From Anodontia alba (lineage: Eukaryota > Mollusca > Bivalvia > Lucinida > Lucinidae), in contig OZ024826.1 in assembly GCA_964016985.1 (NCBI GenBank), forward strand, positions 39,969,070 through 40,033,069: 64,000 nucleotides of DNA, read 5' to 3'. Position numbers and translations under genes: made by a program. Shown one piece after another: positions 1 to 13,230 of the stretch (position 1 is the first letter of the stretch; every line of letters starts with the position of its first letter). The notes under the pieces were generated by a model that was not told where the DNA came from, did not search any database, and saw only the letters and a list, made by a program, of their open reading frames with translations.

Positions 1-299
1 TCCAAACTAAAATCGGTTAGAGAATCACAAAAAAGAAAAAAAAAAACAAAAAAAACAAAAAAAAACAGGAAGAGTCGTATGTATTGTATATGATTTGATA
101 TCTTTTCTCGTTCATTATTAGGTGTCATTTCTATCTCTATCTGTTCAGCAAGCTAACGTCGATGAGACCTTCAAAGCATAAGAGCATGTGAACGAGAGAC
201 TGTCAAACCAATACCCTGCCTGAGACGTCACGTGTTGACGATGCTTCATGGAACATTGGAACTGTTACGTTAGAACACCCTCATCAGGCAATAGCAGAG

Positions 300-745
300 T
301 AAGCAATCGTTTAAACTAAATCTTAACCAAACAAAATCTTAACTTAAAGTAAAACCTAAGCTTAAATATAAACCTAAACCTGAACTTGAACCTAAAACAA
401 AACTAAACCTAAACCAAAGCTAAACGTAAACATAAACATAACCTTAACCTAAATAAATCTAAACATAAATCTAAACATAAACCTAATCCTAAACTTAAAC
501 CTCGACCTAAAATTAAGCCTGATAGTCCGTGTGACCCTAAAACTTATCCTTGCCCGTGTCACCTGTGCGGCCGTAGTCTTAAAACTAAACTTAAACCTAA
601 ACCAAAACTTAACCTAAACCTCTATTTAAATCTAAACCATACCTACACCAAATCGAACCTAAAATAAACAAAATCTAAACCTTAACATAAATTTAAACAT
701 AAACCTAAAATGAAACTACAACTTAAATCTAAACCAGGCCTTATC
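300..745 (+). repeat. Degenerate CCTAAA-like hexamer array
   Basis: Dozens of near-hexamers of the form CCTAAA, CTTAAA and CATAAA follow each other, with C-rich strand upward. They resemble decayed telomere-type repeats, but the exact metazoan unit CCCTAA is not maintained. An S-type monomer fragment (CCCGTGTCACCTGTGCGGCC) interrupts the array near 550-575. Confidence 0.75.
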
Positions 746-754
746 AAATTATAT

Positions 755-1600
755 CTTTTTTAGATATCCCTTTTGCTGATTACTTGGCTGTTGTGAGGAA
801 TGTAAGGGAGACCCACTTTGTGTGTTGCGACTTCTGCGACAGCATATCAGACAGATGTAGAGGTACTCTCTCTCTCTCTCTAATTCGTCTCGAGCGTCTC
901 TCTCACACTGACGCATGCACACAGGGGTTTAAGTAAACATTGCTATACTTATTTTTATTTACCCAACATATTCAACCACCATAGCTCACACATCATCCCA
1001 TTGCCATTATTGTACTTGAAATGAAAATATAAAGGTTTGACTGGTGGCTACAAAGGTTTGACCGGTGGCTACTAATTAACAATATAATTATTGTGGATAA
1101 TATCGTGTGCATAGGTATTTGGGTACCACACAGATCTGGTAAAGAAGCGAAAGATACTTGGCACATACGCAGTTGCGTGCATTCAGAAACTCATTAAAAT
1201 TATATTTATATAAAGTCTTGAGTCACTACAACAAAGAACAGATCTTGACTTTGAGTGAAACAAAACAAAAAAAAAAAAAAAAAAAAAAAAAATGGTTTAA
1301 AGAAAAAACATCACGAATTTGAGAAACTAATATAATTTACTCATTTCAGTTACAAAAGAGTATTTCTGTCCAAAATAAAAGCGGTTAGAGTCTTTTCTCG
1401 TTCATTATTAGGTGTCATTTCCATCTCTATCTGTTCAGCAAAAGAACGTCGATGACACCTTCAAAGCATAAGAGCATGTGAACGAAAGACTGTCAAACCA
1501 ATACACTGCCCGAGACGTCTCGTGTTGACGATGCTTCATGGAACATTGGGACTGTTACGTTAGAACATCCTTGTCAGGCAATAGAAGAGTAAGCAATCGT
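755..1600 (+). repeat. Satellite M block, copy 1
   Basis: Starts with the hallmark CCCTTTTGCTGATTAC, then a short CT microsatellite, the CATTATTGTGGATAAT segment, a poly(A) tract near 1260-1295 and the CAGGCAATAGAAGAGTAAG end. The tail of an earlier copy occupies 1-300. I see no conserved reading frame among copies. Confidence 0.75.
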
Positions 1601-1699
1601 TTAAACTAAATTTAAACCAAACAAAATCTAAAATTAAACTAAAACCTATGCTTAAACATAAACCTAAATCTTAACTTAAACCTCAAACAAAACTAAACC

Positions 1700-2500
1700 C
1701 ACAGCGACTTCTGCGACAGCATATCAGACAGATGTAGAGGTACTCTCTCTCTCTCTCTCTACCTCTCTCTGTCTCTCTCTCTCTCTCTCTCTAATTCGTC
1801 TCAAGCGTCTCTCTCACACTGACGCATACACGCACGGGTTTAAGTAGACAGCGCTATACTTTTTTTTATTTACCCAACATATTCAATCACCATAGCTAAC
1901 ACATCCCATTACCATACTTATCCTTGAAATGATCATACGAAATTGACTGGTGGCAATCTACTAATAAACAGTATCATTATTGTGGATAATGTAGTGTGGA
2001 TTGGTATTTATTTGGTAACCACACTGAACTGATAAAGATGCGAAATATACTCGACACACACACATTTGCGTGCATTCAGAAATTCATTAAAATCTATAAC
2101 TTTTTAAAGTAATCCAACAAAGAACAGATTCTGTCTTTGAGTGAAAGAAAGAAATTGCTTAAAAGTAAAAAAAAAACGCGAATATTCAATGCTGAGAAGT
2201 TAACTTACTTAGTTCAGTTAGGAGTATTTATGACCAAAATAAAATTGATTAGAGAAACGAAAATAACAGGAAGAATCATATGTAGTGTATATGATTTGTT
2301 ATCTTTTCTCGTTCGTTTTTAGGTGCCGTTATCACCTCTATCTGTTTGGCAAGCTGTCACCGGTGTGACCTTTAAAGCAGAAGAGCCTCTGAATCAGAGA
2401 TTACCAAACCAATACGCCGTCCGAGACGTCTCATGTTGACTATGCTTCATGGAACATTGGGACTGTACCTTCATCAGGCAATAGAATAGTAAGTAATCGT
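1700..2500 (+). repeat. Satellite M block, copy 2
   Basis: Enters at the CGACTTCTGCGACAGCAT motif, lacking the first about 60 bp of the block, and ends at TCATCAGGCAATAG. Its CT tract is interrupted by short ACCTCTCTCTGT variants. It follows copy 1 with only a short hexamer tract between. Confidence 0.72.
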
Positions 2501-3262
2501 TTAAACTAAAAATCTAAATCTAAACCAAAAATTAAAGTTAAACCAAGGCCTAAGCTTAAACCCAGACCTAAAGCTAAACATAAACCTAAAACAAACATAA
2601 ACCTTAACCTAACTTAAACATAAACATAAATATAAAAATAAACAAATAGAAACGTAAACATAAACAAGCCTAATCCTTAACTTAAACCTCGACCTGAATT
2701 TAAGCCTAATAGCCCGTGTGACCCTTAAACTTATCTTTGCCCGTGTCACCTGTGCGGCCGTAGGTTTTTTTTTTTTTTTTTTTTTTTTTTCTTGATGGTT
2801 AGGATTATCCGAACATTTTAGATAGGCAGGTTAGGTTGTTTGTTTTTCGACCGGTGTGACCTTTAACGCAGAAGAGCCTGTGAATCAGAGATTACCAAAC
2901 CAATACGCCGTCCGAGACGTCTCATGTTGACTATGTTTCATGGAACATTGGGACTGTTACTTTAGAACGCCTTCATCAGGCAATAGAATAGTAAGTAATC
3001 GTTTAAACTAAATCTAAATCTAAACCAAAAATTAAACTTAAACCAAGGCCTAAACTTAAACCCAGACCTAAAGCTAAACATAAACCTAAAACAAACATAA
3101 ACCTTAACCTAACCTAAACATAAACATAAATATAAAAATAAACAAATATAAACGTAAACATAAACAAGCCTAATCCTTAACTTAAACCTCGACCTGAATT
3201 TAAGCCTAATAGCCCGTGTGACCCTTAAACTTATCTTTGCCCGTGTCACCTATGCGGCCGTA
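2355..3262 (+). repeat. Local tandem duplication of M tail plus H
   Basis: The segment 2355-2765 recurs nearly unchanged at 2850-3262. It contains the M-block end, a hexamer tract and the start of an S monomer. The period is about 495 bp and the poly(T) run at 2765-2790 lies at the junction. High similarity implies a recent unequal-exchange or slippage event. Confidence 0.7.
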
Positions 3263-6200
3263 GGGGATTTTTTTGTTTTTGTTTTTGTTTTTGTTTTTTT
3301 GTTGTTGTTTTTTTTTGATGGTTAGGATTATCCGAACATTTTTAGATAGGCAGGCTAGGTCTTTTTTTTTCGACATTATCCTGATAACATTCCGTGTGAC
3401 CCTTAAATTTACCTTTGTCCTTGTCACCTGTGTGACTAATCCTAAACTTAAACCTCGACCTAAATTTAAGCCTAATAGCCCGTGTGACCTCTAGTTTTTT
3501 CTTGGTTTGAGTGGTTACTCGCATCCGGAGCCTTTTTGTTAGGTAGGCTGGGTATTTGCTTTTTTGTGACATTGTCCAAATAATAGCCTTTTTTCGACAT
3601 TATTCTTATAATACCCCAGGTGACTCTTAAATTTACCTTTGTCCTAGTCACCTGTGTGGCTAATCCTAAACTTAAACGACCTAAATGTAATCCTAATAGC
3701 CCGTGTGACCCTTAAACTTATCTTTGCCCGTGTCACCTGTACGTGTTATTTTTTTTTTTTTTTTTTTTTTTTTTTGTTTTTTTTTTTTTGTGTTTTTTTT
3801 TTTTTTGTTTTGTTTGATTGTTAGGATTATCCGAACATTTTTAGATAGGCAGGTTAGGTCTTCTTTTTATTTCCTCATTATCCTGATAATAGTCCGTGTG
3901 ACCCTTAAATTTATCTTTGTCCTTGTTACCTGTGTGGCTCTAGTTTTTTTCTTGGTTCGAGTGGTTACTCGCATCCGGATTGTTTGTAAGGTAGGTTAGG
4001 TATTTTCTTTCTTGTGACATTGTCCTAATAATAGCCAGTGTCTTTTTTGTGTTTGACATTATCCTGATAATAGCCCGTGTGACCCTTAAATTTGCTTTGC
4101 CCGTGTGACTTGTGCGGCCCTATATTTATTTGTTCAGATGGTTACTCGAGTATGAAATTATTTGGTTAGGTCGTCACGTTTAGTTTCGATATTATCCTGC
4201 TACAACTTGTAGCCCATGTGAACCATAAAAATATCTCTTCCCGTGTGACTTGTGCGCCGCTAGTTTCTTCGGTTTTGGTGGTTTCTCGCGTCTGAAGTCT
4301 TTTGGTATATGTTAGATTTTTTTCAAAATATCCTAATAAAAGCCTGTGTGACCCTTTAACTTATCTTTGACCGTGTCACATATGAGGCTCTAGTTTTTTT
4401 TTATTTGGGTGGTTACTTGCGTTTGAAGTTCTTTAGTACGTAGGTTAGGTATTCGCATTTTATCAATATTATCCTAATAATAGCCCGAGTAACCCTTAAG
4501 CTTTTCTTTGCCCTTGTAATCTGTGCAGCCTTAGTTTTTTGGTTTGGATGCTTACTTGCGTGCGGAGTTTTTGTAAGGTAAGTAAGGTTCCATTTATTTT
4601 TGACATTATCCTAATAATATCTCATGTGACCCTTAGACTTACCTTTGCCCGTTACACCTGTCTGGAATTAGTTCTTTGCGTAGGATGCTTACTCGCGTCT
4701 GAAGTTTTTGGTTAGGTAGTTAGGTCTTCGCTTTTTTCGACATTATCCTAATAATAGCCCGTGTAACCCTTAATCTTGCTTGGCCCGTGTGACCTGTGCG
4801 GCCCCAGATGTTTTTGTTTAGCTAGTTACTCGCGTCAGAAGTTTTTTGATGGGGTCTTCACTTTTATTTTCGACATTATCCTTATAATACCCAATGTGAA
4901 CCATAAAATTGTCTCTGCCCATGTGACATGTAAGCCCCTAGATTCTTTGGTTTGAGGGGCTACTTGCGTCTGAAGTTTTTTGGTATGGTAGGTTAGGTTA
5001 CTGCTTTTTACACAATATCCTTATAATAGCCCGTGCGACCCTTTAACTTATTTATGCCCGTGTTCCCGGTGTGGCCCTAGTTTTTTTTTTTTTTTTTTTC
5101 CTAGTTTTTTTTTTTTTTTTTCCTAGTTTTTTTTTTTTTTTTTTTTCTTGTTTGGTTTGAGTGGTTACTTGCGTTCGAAGTGTTTTGGTATGGTAGGCTA
5201 GGTTCTTTTTTTCTTAACAATATCCTCATTATAGCCCGTGTGTCCCTTAAACTTATCTTTGCCCGTGTCACCTGTGCGGCACTGTTTTTCTTGGCTTGGA
5301 TGGTTACTTGCGTTTGAAGTTCTTTGGCAGGTAGGTTAGGTATTCGCTTTTCTTAACATTATACTAATTATAGACCGTGTATTTGTTTGTGTTGAGGTTT
5401 TACGGCCCAGTCAACCAAATGGGGTCATGTCGAGCGCGGCCAGTTTACCTAACCACACGTTTACTGGGCAGGCATAGTCCTCTAAGCAGTTAACCAGTAT
5501 TGTGCACATTCTTTCGCCAGAAAAAAATAGACCGTGTAACCCTTAAACTCATCTTTGCCCGTGTAATATTTGCAGCCCTAGTTTTTTGGTTTCGGGTGCT
5601 CACTCGCGTGCGATTTATTTTTGGGTAGGATAGGTAAGGTATTCCCTTTATTTTCGACATTACCTTGTTATAACCCGTGTGACCCTTAAACTTATATTTG
5701 GCCGTCACCTGTGTGGCCTTAGTTCTTTGCGTAGGATTCTTACTCGTGTCTGAAGTTTTTTGGTAAGGTGGTTAGGTCTTCACATTTTTTCAACATTATC
5801 CTAACAATAGCACGTGTGAACCTTTAATTTATCTTTGTGCGTTCGACCTGTGTGGCCCTAATTTTTTGGTTTTGGTGGTTACTTATGTCCGGAAATTTAT
5901 ATTGGTTAGGTATGTAAGGTCTTCGCTTTGCTTTCAACATTATGCTAATAATAGCATGTGTGAACCTTAAATTTATCTTTTCCGTGCGACCTGTGTGGCC
6001 TTTGTTTTTTTGGTTTGGGTGGTTACTCATGTCCGAAAATGACTGGTTATGTAGGTGAGCTCTTCGCTTTTTTATGACATTATCCTAGTAATAGCCCGTG
6101 TGACCCTGAAACCTATCCTTGTCCTTGTGATTGACCAGTGTGGTCTTAGTTTTCTGGTTTTCGTGTTTACTCACGCGTGATTTTTTTTTTTTTTTTTGGT

Positions 6201-6510
6201 TAGGTAGGTCAAGACTTTGCTTTTTTTTCTTGCATATCCTAATAATAGCCCCTGTGACCTTTAAATTTCTCATTGCCCGTGTCATCTGTGTTGCCCTACT
6301 TTTTGGGTTTTTGTGGGTACTCATGTCTGAAGTTTTTCGGTTAGGTAGGTTAGGTCTTCATTCGTTTTCGACATTATCCTAATAATAGCCCGTGTAAACT
6401 GTAAACATATGCGGCCCTAGGTTTTAATTAATTTTTTATTTTTTTATTTATTATTCTATTTATTTATTTTGTGTGTTTTTTGGGTGTTTTTATTTTGTAG
6501 TTACTCGCAT
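2700..6510 (+). repeat. S satellite array, about 25 monomers
   Basis: A monomer of roughly 130-145 bp is repeated in tandem. Fixed points are GACATTATCCTAATAATAG, CCCGTGTGACCC, a CTTATCTTTGCCCGTGTCAC segment, a T-rich tract, GGTTACTCGCGT and GGTTAGGTAGGTTAGG. Monomers differ by substitutions and by the length of the T-rich tract (for example 3751-3806 and 5080-5145). Confidence 0.8.
5382..5526 (-). mobile_element. 5'-truncated tRNA-type SINE in the satellite
   Basis: The 145 bp match, in reverse, the 3' half of the SINEs at 46837-47139 and 59958-60260, including the terminal AACACAAACA and the GTAAACGTGTGGTTAGG segment. The tRNA-derived head with A and B boxes is missing. A 12-bp direct repeat, ATAGACCGTGTA, flanks it at 5370-5381 and 5527-5538; it derives from the S monomer (normally ATAGCCCGTGTG). 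That makes this a genuine target-primed insertion with 5' truncation. Confidence 0.85.
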
Positions 6511-6990
6511 CCAAATTAAAACCTAAACCTACACCTAAACTTAAACCTAAACAACACCTAAACATTAACTTTAATCTAAACCAAGCCTAAACGTGAACCA
6601 ACCCCTTAAATTTCTCCTAAACTTAAACCTAAACTTAACCTTATTATAAACCTAAACTTTAACTTAACCTAAACATAAACCTCAACTAAACCAAAGTTAA
6701 ACTTAAACCTTAACTTAACCTAAATCTAACAAAACCGAAACCTAAACTTAAACCTTAGCCTAGCCTAAACTTGAAACGAATCCTAAACCTGAACGTAAAT
6801 CTAAACCAAGCCTAAATCTAAAGTAAGCCTGAACTTAAACCTTAACCTAAACCAAAATTTAATCTAAACCTATATTCAGATCTAAAGCAAACCTATACAA
6901 AATCAAATCTAAAAGTGAACTGAATTTAAACCTAAACTTAAACCTTAACCTAAAATGTAACTTCAACTTAAATCTAAACAGACCTTATTT
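6510..6990 (+). repeat. Degenerate hexamer array
   Basis: CCTAAAC/CTTAAAC/CCTTAAC-type units run without interruption between the large S array and the next M block. Similar arrays lie at 9298-9690, 11820-12300 and 13985-14340 and contain shared private variants such as AACAAAACCGAAACC, so they are homologous positions of the higher-order unit. Confidence 0.72.
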
Positions 6991-6999
6991 TTTATTTAT

Positions 7000-7675
7000 T
7001 TATTATTATTTTTTTTGTTCAGATGTCCCTTTTGCTGATTACCTGCTGTTACGAGGAATGTAAAGGAGCCCCACTTTGTGTGTAGCGACTTCTGCGACAG
7101 CATACCAGACTTAGACCATAAAGATGTAGTACTCTCTCTCTCTCTGTCTAATTCGTCTCAAGCGTCTCTCACACAGAAATGCATGCACACACGGGTTAAA
7201 GTAGACAGCGTTATACTTATTTTTGTTCACCAAACATATTCAGCCACCATAGCTCGCACATCCCATTACCATACTTATACTTAAAATGGAAATATGAAGG
7301 AGTTGACTGCTGGCAATCTGCTAATTAATAATATCATTATTGCGGATAATGTAGTGTGCATGGGTATTTGGGTACTACATTGATTTGGTAAAGAAGCAAA
7401 AAATACTCTGTACATACACATTTGCGTGCATTCAGAAAATTATCTAATAAAACTTTGAGGCAATCCAACAAAGAACAGATATTGACTTTGAGTGAAAGAA
7501 AGATATTGGTTGAAAGAAAAAAGACACGAATTTTCAATGCTGACAAACTAATATAAGTTAATTTACTTGTTTCAGTTAGAAAGGAGTATTTTTGTACACA
7601 AAATAAAATTGATAAGAGAAACATACACACACAAAAAAAACAAAAAAAAAAAAAAAAAACAACAAGAAGAATCAT
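7000..7675 (+). repeat. Satellite M block, copy 3
   Basis: Begins at GATGTCCCTTTTGCTGATTA and carries a short CT tract, then the GGTACTACATTGATTTGG segment and an A-rich end. It passes directly into S monomers at about 7676, skipping the usual M end and hexamers. Confidence 0.72.
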
Positions 7676-9145
7676 ATGTAGGTCTTCACTTTTAGTTTCG
7701 ATATTATCCTACTTGTAGCCCATGTGAACTTTAAAATATCTCTGTCCGTGTGACTTGTGCGCCGCTAGTTTCTTCGGTTTTGGTGGTTACTCGCGTCTGA
7801 AATCTTTTGATATGGTATGTCAGATATTTTTCACAATGTCCTAATAAAAGCCCGTGTGACCCTTTAACTTATCTTTGACCCTGTCACCTATGCGGCTCTA
7901 GTTTTTTTGATTTGGGTGGTTACTTGCGTTCGAAGTTCTTTGGTACGTAGGTTAGATATTCGCCTTTTTTCAACATTATCCTAATAATAGCCCGAGTAAC
8001 TTTTAAGCTCTTTGCCCTTGTAATCTGTGCAGCCTTAGTTTTTTGGTTTGGGTGCTTACTCGCGTGCGAAGTTTTTTGGTAAGGTAAGTAAGGCCTTCCC
8101 TTTATTTTTGACCTTATCCTAATAATATCCCATGTGACCCTTAGACTTTGCCCGTTACACTTGTCTGGCATTAGTTCTTTGCGTAGGATGTCTACTCGCG
8201 TCTGAATGTTTTTGGTTAGGTAGTTAGGTCTTCTCTTTTTTTTCGACATTATCCTAATAATAGCCCGTGTAACCCTTTACCTTTCTTTGCCGTGTGACCT
8301 GTGTGGCCCCAGATTTTTTTGTCTAGATGGTTACTCGCGTCATGAGGTTTTTGATGAGGTCTACACTTTTATTTTTGACATTATCCTTATAGTACCCCAT
8401 GTAAACCATAGAATTATCTCTGCCCATGTGACCTGTACGCCCCTAGATTATTTGGTCTTGGGGGTTACTCGCGTCCGAAGTGTTTTGGTATGGTAGGTTA
8501 GGTTAGTGCTTTTTTCACAGTATCCTTGCATGGGTATTTGGGTACTACATTGATTTGGTAAAGAAGCAAAAAATACTCTGTACATACACATTTGCGTGCA
8601 TACACATTTGGGTACTACATTTCACAGTATCCTTGCATGGGTATTTGGGTACTACATTGATTTGGTAAAGAAGCAAAAAATACTCTGTACATACACATTT
8701 GCGTGCATTCAGAAAATTATCTAATAAAACTTTGAGGCAATCCAACAAAGAACAGATATTGACTTTGAGTGAAAGAAAGATATTGGTTGAAAGAAAAAAG
8801 ACACGAATTTTCAATGCTGACAAACTAATATAAGTTAATTTACTTGTTTCAGTTAGAAAGGAGTATTTTTGTACACAAAATAAAATTGATAAGAGAAACA
8901 TACACACACAAAAAAAAAAAAAAAAAAAAAACAACAAGAAGAATCATATGTAGGTCTTCACTTTTAGTTTCGATATTATCCTACTTGTAGCCCATGTGAA
9001 CTTTAAAATATCTCTGTCCGTGTGACTTGTGCGCCGCTAGTTTCTTCGGTTTTGGTGGTTACTCGCGTCTGAAATCTTTTGATATGGTATGTCAGATATT
9101 TTTCACAATGTCCTAATAAAAGCCCGTGTGACCCTTTAACTTATT
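7357..9145 (+). repeat. Recent 0.5-kb segmental duplication
   Basis: About 515 bp (7357-7874) recur almost identically at 8634-9144, with an offset of about 1275 bp and mainly a poly(A) length difference. A third short copy of the first 75 bp lies at 8526-8600. The duplicated piece spans an M-block end and S monomers, so the copy has joined modules in an unusual order. Confidence 0.8.
7676..8525 (+). repeat. S satellite array
   Basis: About six monomers of the S type, with the same fixed points as the array at 2700-6510 (TTATCCTAATAATAGCCCG, GGTTACTCGCGT). More monomers follow at 8940-9300 after the duplicated M segment. Confidence 0.75.
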
Positions 9146-9297
9146 TATGCCCGTGTCACCTGTTCGGCCCTAGTATTTTTTTTTGGTTTGAGTGGTTAGT
9201 TGCGTTCGCAGTTTTTTGGTATAGTAGGTAAGGTTTGTTTTTTTTTTGTTTTTTTTTTTTTTTTACAATATCCTAAAAATAGCCCGTGTGTCCCTAA

Positions 9298-9690
9298 CAC
9301 CTAAGCATGAACCAACTCCTTAAATTTCATCTAAACTTAAACCTAAACCTGACCTAATTAAAAACCTAAACTTTTACTAAACCTAAACCTAAACTAAACC
9401 AAAGCTAAACAAACTTTAACTTAACCTAAACCTAACAAAACCGAAACCAAAACCTAAACTGAAACCTAAGCCTAACCTAAACTTAAAACGAATCCTAAAC
9501 CTGAACGTAAATCTAAACCAAGCCTAAATCTAAACGGAAACTTAAACTTAAACCTAAACAAAAATTTAACCTAAACCTATATTCAAATCTAATACAAACC
9601 TATACAAAATCAAACCTAAAAGTGAACTGAATTTAAACTTAAACCTTAACCTAAAAATTAACTTCAGCTTAAATCTAAACCAGACCTTAT
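9298..9690 (+). repeat. Degenerate hexamer array
   Basis: CCTAAAC-type units directly upstream of the M block at 9700. The order of variant units closely follows the array at 6510-6990, which shows the higher-order relationship. Confidence 0.7.
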
Positions 9691-9699
9691 TTTTTATTA

Positions 9700-9839
9700 T
9701 TTATTTTTTTATTATTTTTTTTTCTTCAGATGTCCCTTTTGCTGATTACCTGGATGTTACGAGGAATGTAAAGGAGCCCCACTTTGTGTGTTGCGACTTC
9801 TGCGACAGCATACCAGACTTATATCATAAAGATGTAGAG

Positions 9840-9880
<41 letters not shown>

Positions 9881-10331
9881 TCAAAGCGTCTCTAACACAG
9901 AGACGCATGCACACACGGGTTAAAGTAGACAGCGTTATACTTATTTTTTATTCACCAAACATATTCAGCCTCCATAGCTCACACATCCCATTACCATACT
10001 TATACTTAAAATGGATAGTTGAAGGAGTTGACTGCTGGCAATCTGCTAATTAACAAATAATGTAGTGTGCATGGGTATTTGTCCAAATGGGTACCACATT
10101 GATCTGGTAAGAAGCAAAAAATACTCGGTACATACACATTTGCGCGCATTCAGAAATTAATAAAATTTTGAGGCAGTCCAACAAAGAACAGATATTGACT
10201 TTGAATGAAAGAAAGAAATTGGTTGAAATAAAAAGAAAACACGAATTTTCAAGGCTGACAAACTAATATAAGTTAATTTACTTATTTCAGTTAGAAAGGA
10301 ATATTTTTCTACAAAATAAAATTGATTAGAG

Positions 10332-10370
<39 letters not shown>

Positions 10371-10590
10371 GAAAAAAAATAAAATAAAACAAGAAGAATC
10401 ATATGTATTGTATATGATATCTTTTCTCGTTCGTTTTAAGATGCCGTTTCCACCTCTATGTAGAGCCGGCGGTGAATAAGAGACTACCAATACGCTGTCT
10501 GACATGTCGTGTTGACCATGCCTCATAGAACATTGGGACTGTTACGTTAGAACGCTTCCATCAGGCAATAGAAGAGTAAGTCATTGTTAA
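9700..10590 (+). repeat. Satellite M block, copy 4
   Basis: Full block with a (CT)n tract near 9842-9878 and a (CA)n tract at about 10335-10369, where other copies carry poly(A) or mixed A/CA. It ends in CAGGCAATAGAAGAGTAAG. Confidence 0.75.
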
Positions 10591-10769
10591 ACTAAATCTA
10601 AACCGAAACCAAATCTAAACTTAAACTTAAACGTAAACTAAAACCTAAACCTAAAGTTAAATCCAACAAATCTAAGCCTAAACCAAAGCTAAACATAAAC
10701 ATAAACTTAAACGAATCTAAACATAAACGTAAACCTAATCCTGAACTTTAACCTCGATCTAAGTTTAAG

Positions 10770-10846
10770 CCTAATAACCCGTGTGACCATTAAAATTATC
10801 TTTGCCCGTGTCACCTGAGCGGCCGTAGTTTTTCTCTTTTTTTTTC

Positions 10847-10877
<31 letters not shown>

Positions 10878-11301
10878 TTTTTTGGATAGGTTTATCTGAA
10901 GTTTTGGTTAGGTAGGTTAGGTCTTCGCTTTTTCTCCGACATAATCGTAATAATAGCTCGTGTGACCCTTAAACTTATCTTTGCCCCATGCGACCTGTGT
11001 GGCTTTAGTTTTTTGGTTTTGGTGTTAACTCATACCTAAGTTTTTTGATTAAGTAGGTTAGTTCTTTGCTTTTTTCGAAATATCCTATTAATAGCCTCTG
11101 TGTCCCTTAAACATATCCTTACCCGTGTCATCTGTGTGACCCTATTTTTTTTTTTTTTTTTTTTTTTTATTGTTCTGGTGGTTACTCACGTCTGAACTTT
11201 TCGGTTAGGCAGGTAAGGTCTTTACTTTTTTCAACATTATCCTAATAATAGCCCGTGTGAGCCTTAAACTTATTTTTTGCCCGTGTCACCTGCGCGTTCC
11301 T

Positions 11302-11347
<46 letters not shown>

Positions 11348-11690
11348 GTTATTGGCATCCAAGTTAAAACCTAGACCTAAACTTAAACCTTAACAAAACC
11401 ATAACCTTAACCTTAACTTTAACCTAAATCAAACCTGAACATGAACCAAGCCCAAGTCTAGGTAGTTTTCTTTTACATATCCTAACAATAGCCCCTATGA
11501 CCCTTAAATTTATCATTCCCCATGTCGTCTGTGCGGCCGTACTTTATTTTTTTGGTTTTTGCGGGTACCCACGTTGAAGATGTTCGGTTAGGTAGGTTAG
11601 GTCTTCATTCATTTTCGACATTATCCTAATAATAGCCCATGATAGCCTTAAACGTAACCCTGCCCGTGTCACCTATGCGGCCCAAGGGTT
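10770..11690 (+). repeat. S satellite array with long T tracts
   Basis: S monomers with expanded poly(T) at about 10850-10883, 11145-11168 and 11307-11343, interrupted by a short hexamer array (11360-11455). Confidence 0.7.
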
Positions 11691-11819
11691 TTTATTTATT
11701 TTTTATTCATCATTTTAGTTATGTATTTTGTGTTGTTTTTTTTTTTGTTGTTTTTTTTTTGTTTTTTTTTTTTGTTTTTTTTTTTTGTATGTGTGTTTTG
11801 TTCTTTTATATGGCTACTC

Positions 11820-12300
11820 GCATCCAAATTAAAACCTAAACCTACACCTAAACTTAAACCTAAACAACACCTAAACCTTACCTTTAATCTAAACCAAACC
11901 TAAACATGAACCAACCCCTTAAATTTCACCTAAACTTAAACCTAAACCTAACCTAATTATAAACCTAAACATTAACTAAACCTTAACCTAAACCTAAACT
12001 AAACCAAAGCTAAACTTAAAACTTACCATAACCTAAACCTAACAAAACCGAAACCTAAGCCTAAACTTAAACCTAAGCCTAACCTAAACTTAAAACGATT
12101 CCTAAACCTTAACGTAAATCTAAACCAAGCATAAATCTAAAAATAAACCTAAACTTAAACTTAAACCAAAATTTAACCTAAACCTGTATTCAAATATAAA
12201 GCGAACCTATACAAAAGCAAACTAAAAGTGAACTGAATTTATACCTAAATTTAAACCTTAACATAAAATTTAACTTCAACTTAAATCTAAACCAGACCTT
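11820..12300 (+). repeat. Degenerate hexamer array
   Basis: CCTAAAC-type units following a T-rich tract (11730-11790). It repeats the variant order of the arrays at 6510 and 9298. Confidence 0.7.
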
Positions 12301-12309
12301 ATTTTTTAT

Positions 12310-12436
12310 TTAATTATTTTTTTCAGATGTCCCTTTTGCTGATTACCTGGATGTTACGAGGAATGTAAAGAAGCCACACTTAGTGTGTAGCGACTTCTGC
12401 GACAGCATACCAGACTTAGACCATAAAGATGTAGAG

Positions 12437-12495
<59 letters not shown>

Positions 12496-13230
12496 TTCAT
12501 CTCAAGCGTCTCTCACACGGGTTAAAGTAGACAGCCCTATACTTATTTTTATTCACAAAACATTCAGCTACCATAGCTCACACATGCCATTACCATACTT
12601 ATACTTAAAATGGAAATATGAAGGAGTTGACTGCTGGCAATCTGCTAACAATATCATTATTGTGGATCATGTAGTGTGCATGGGTATTTAGACAAATGGG
12701 TACCACATGTAAAGAAGCAAAAATACTTGGTACATACACATTTGCGCGCGTTCAGAAATTCATTAAAACCCAATAAAAATTTGAGGCAATCCAACAAAGA
12801 ACAGATATTGACTTTGAGTGTCAGAAAGAAATTGGTTGAAAGAAAAAAAAACACGAATTTTCAATGCTGACAAACTAATAATATAAGTAAATTTACCTAG
12901 TTAGAAAGGAGTATTTTTGTACAAAATAAAATTGATTAGAGGAAACACACACATAAACAGACACACACAAAAAACAAGAAGAATAATATGTATTGTCTAT
13001 GATTTGTTATCTTTTTCTCGTTCGCTTTTAGGTGCCGTTTCCACTTCCATCATTTTAGGAATCTGACGCCGATGAGACCTTTAAACCATAAGAGCCGGTG
13101 AATGAGAGACTACCAAACCAATACGCTGTCCGACACGCCTCGTGTTGACCATGCCTCATAGAACATTGGGACTGTTACGTTAGAATGCTCTCATCAGGCA
13201 ATAGAAGAGTAAGTAATCATTTAACATAAA
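12310..13230 (+). repeat. Satellite M block, copy 5
   Basis: Full block. It has the longest CT microsatellite of the window (about 12440-12493) and ends at CAGGCAATAGAAGAGTAAG. Confidence 0.75.

Noticed and set aside
300..745. True telomere sequence
   Set aside because: The CCTAAA-like units are degenerate and mixed with other modules, and the window continues with interspersed repeats on both sides.
3206..6382. Several open frames of 70-90 codons rich in Phe, Lys or Asn
   Set aside because: They are readings of S monomers and poly(T) tracts on both strands, with no conserved start or length between monomers.
7337..8937. Two similar frames of 112 and 130 codons on the minus strand
   Set aside because: Their similarity comes from the recent 0.5-kb satellite duplication; the other M blocks do not keep the frame open.
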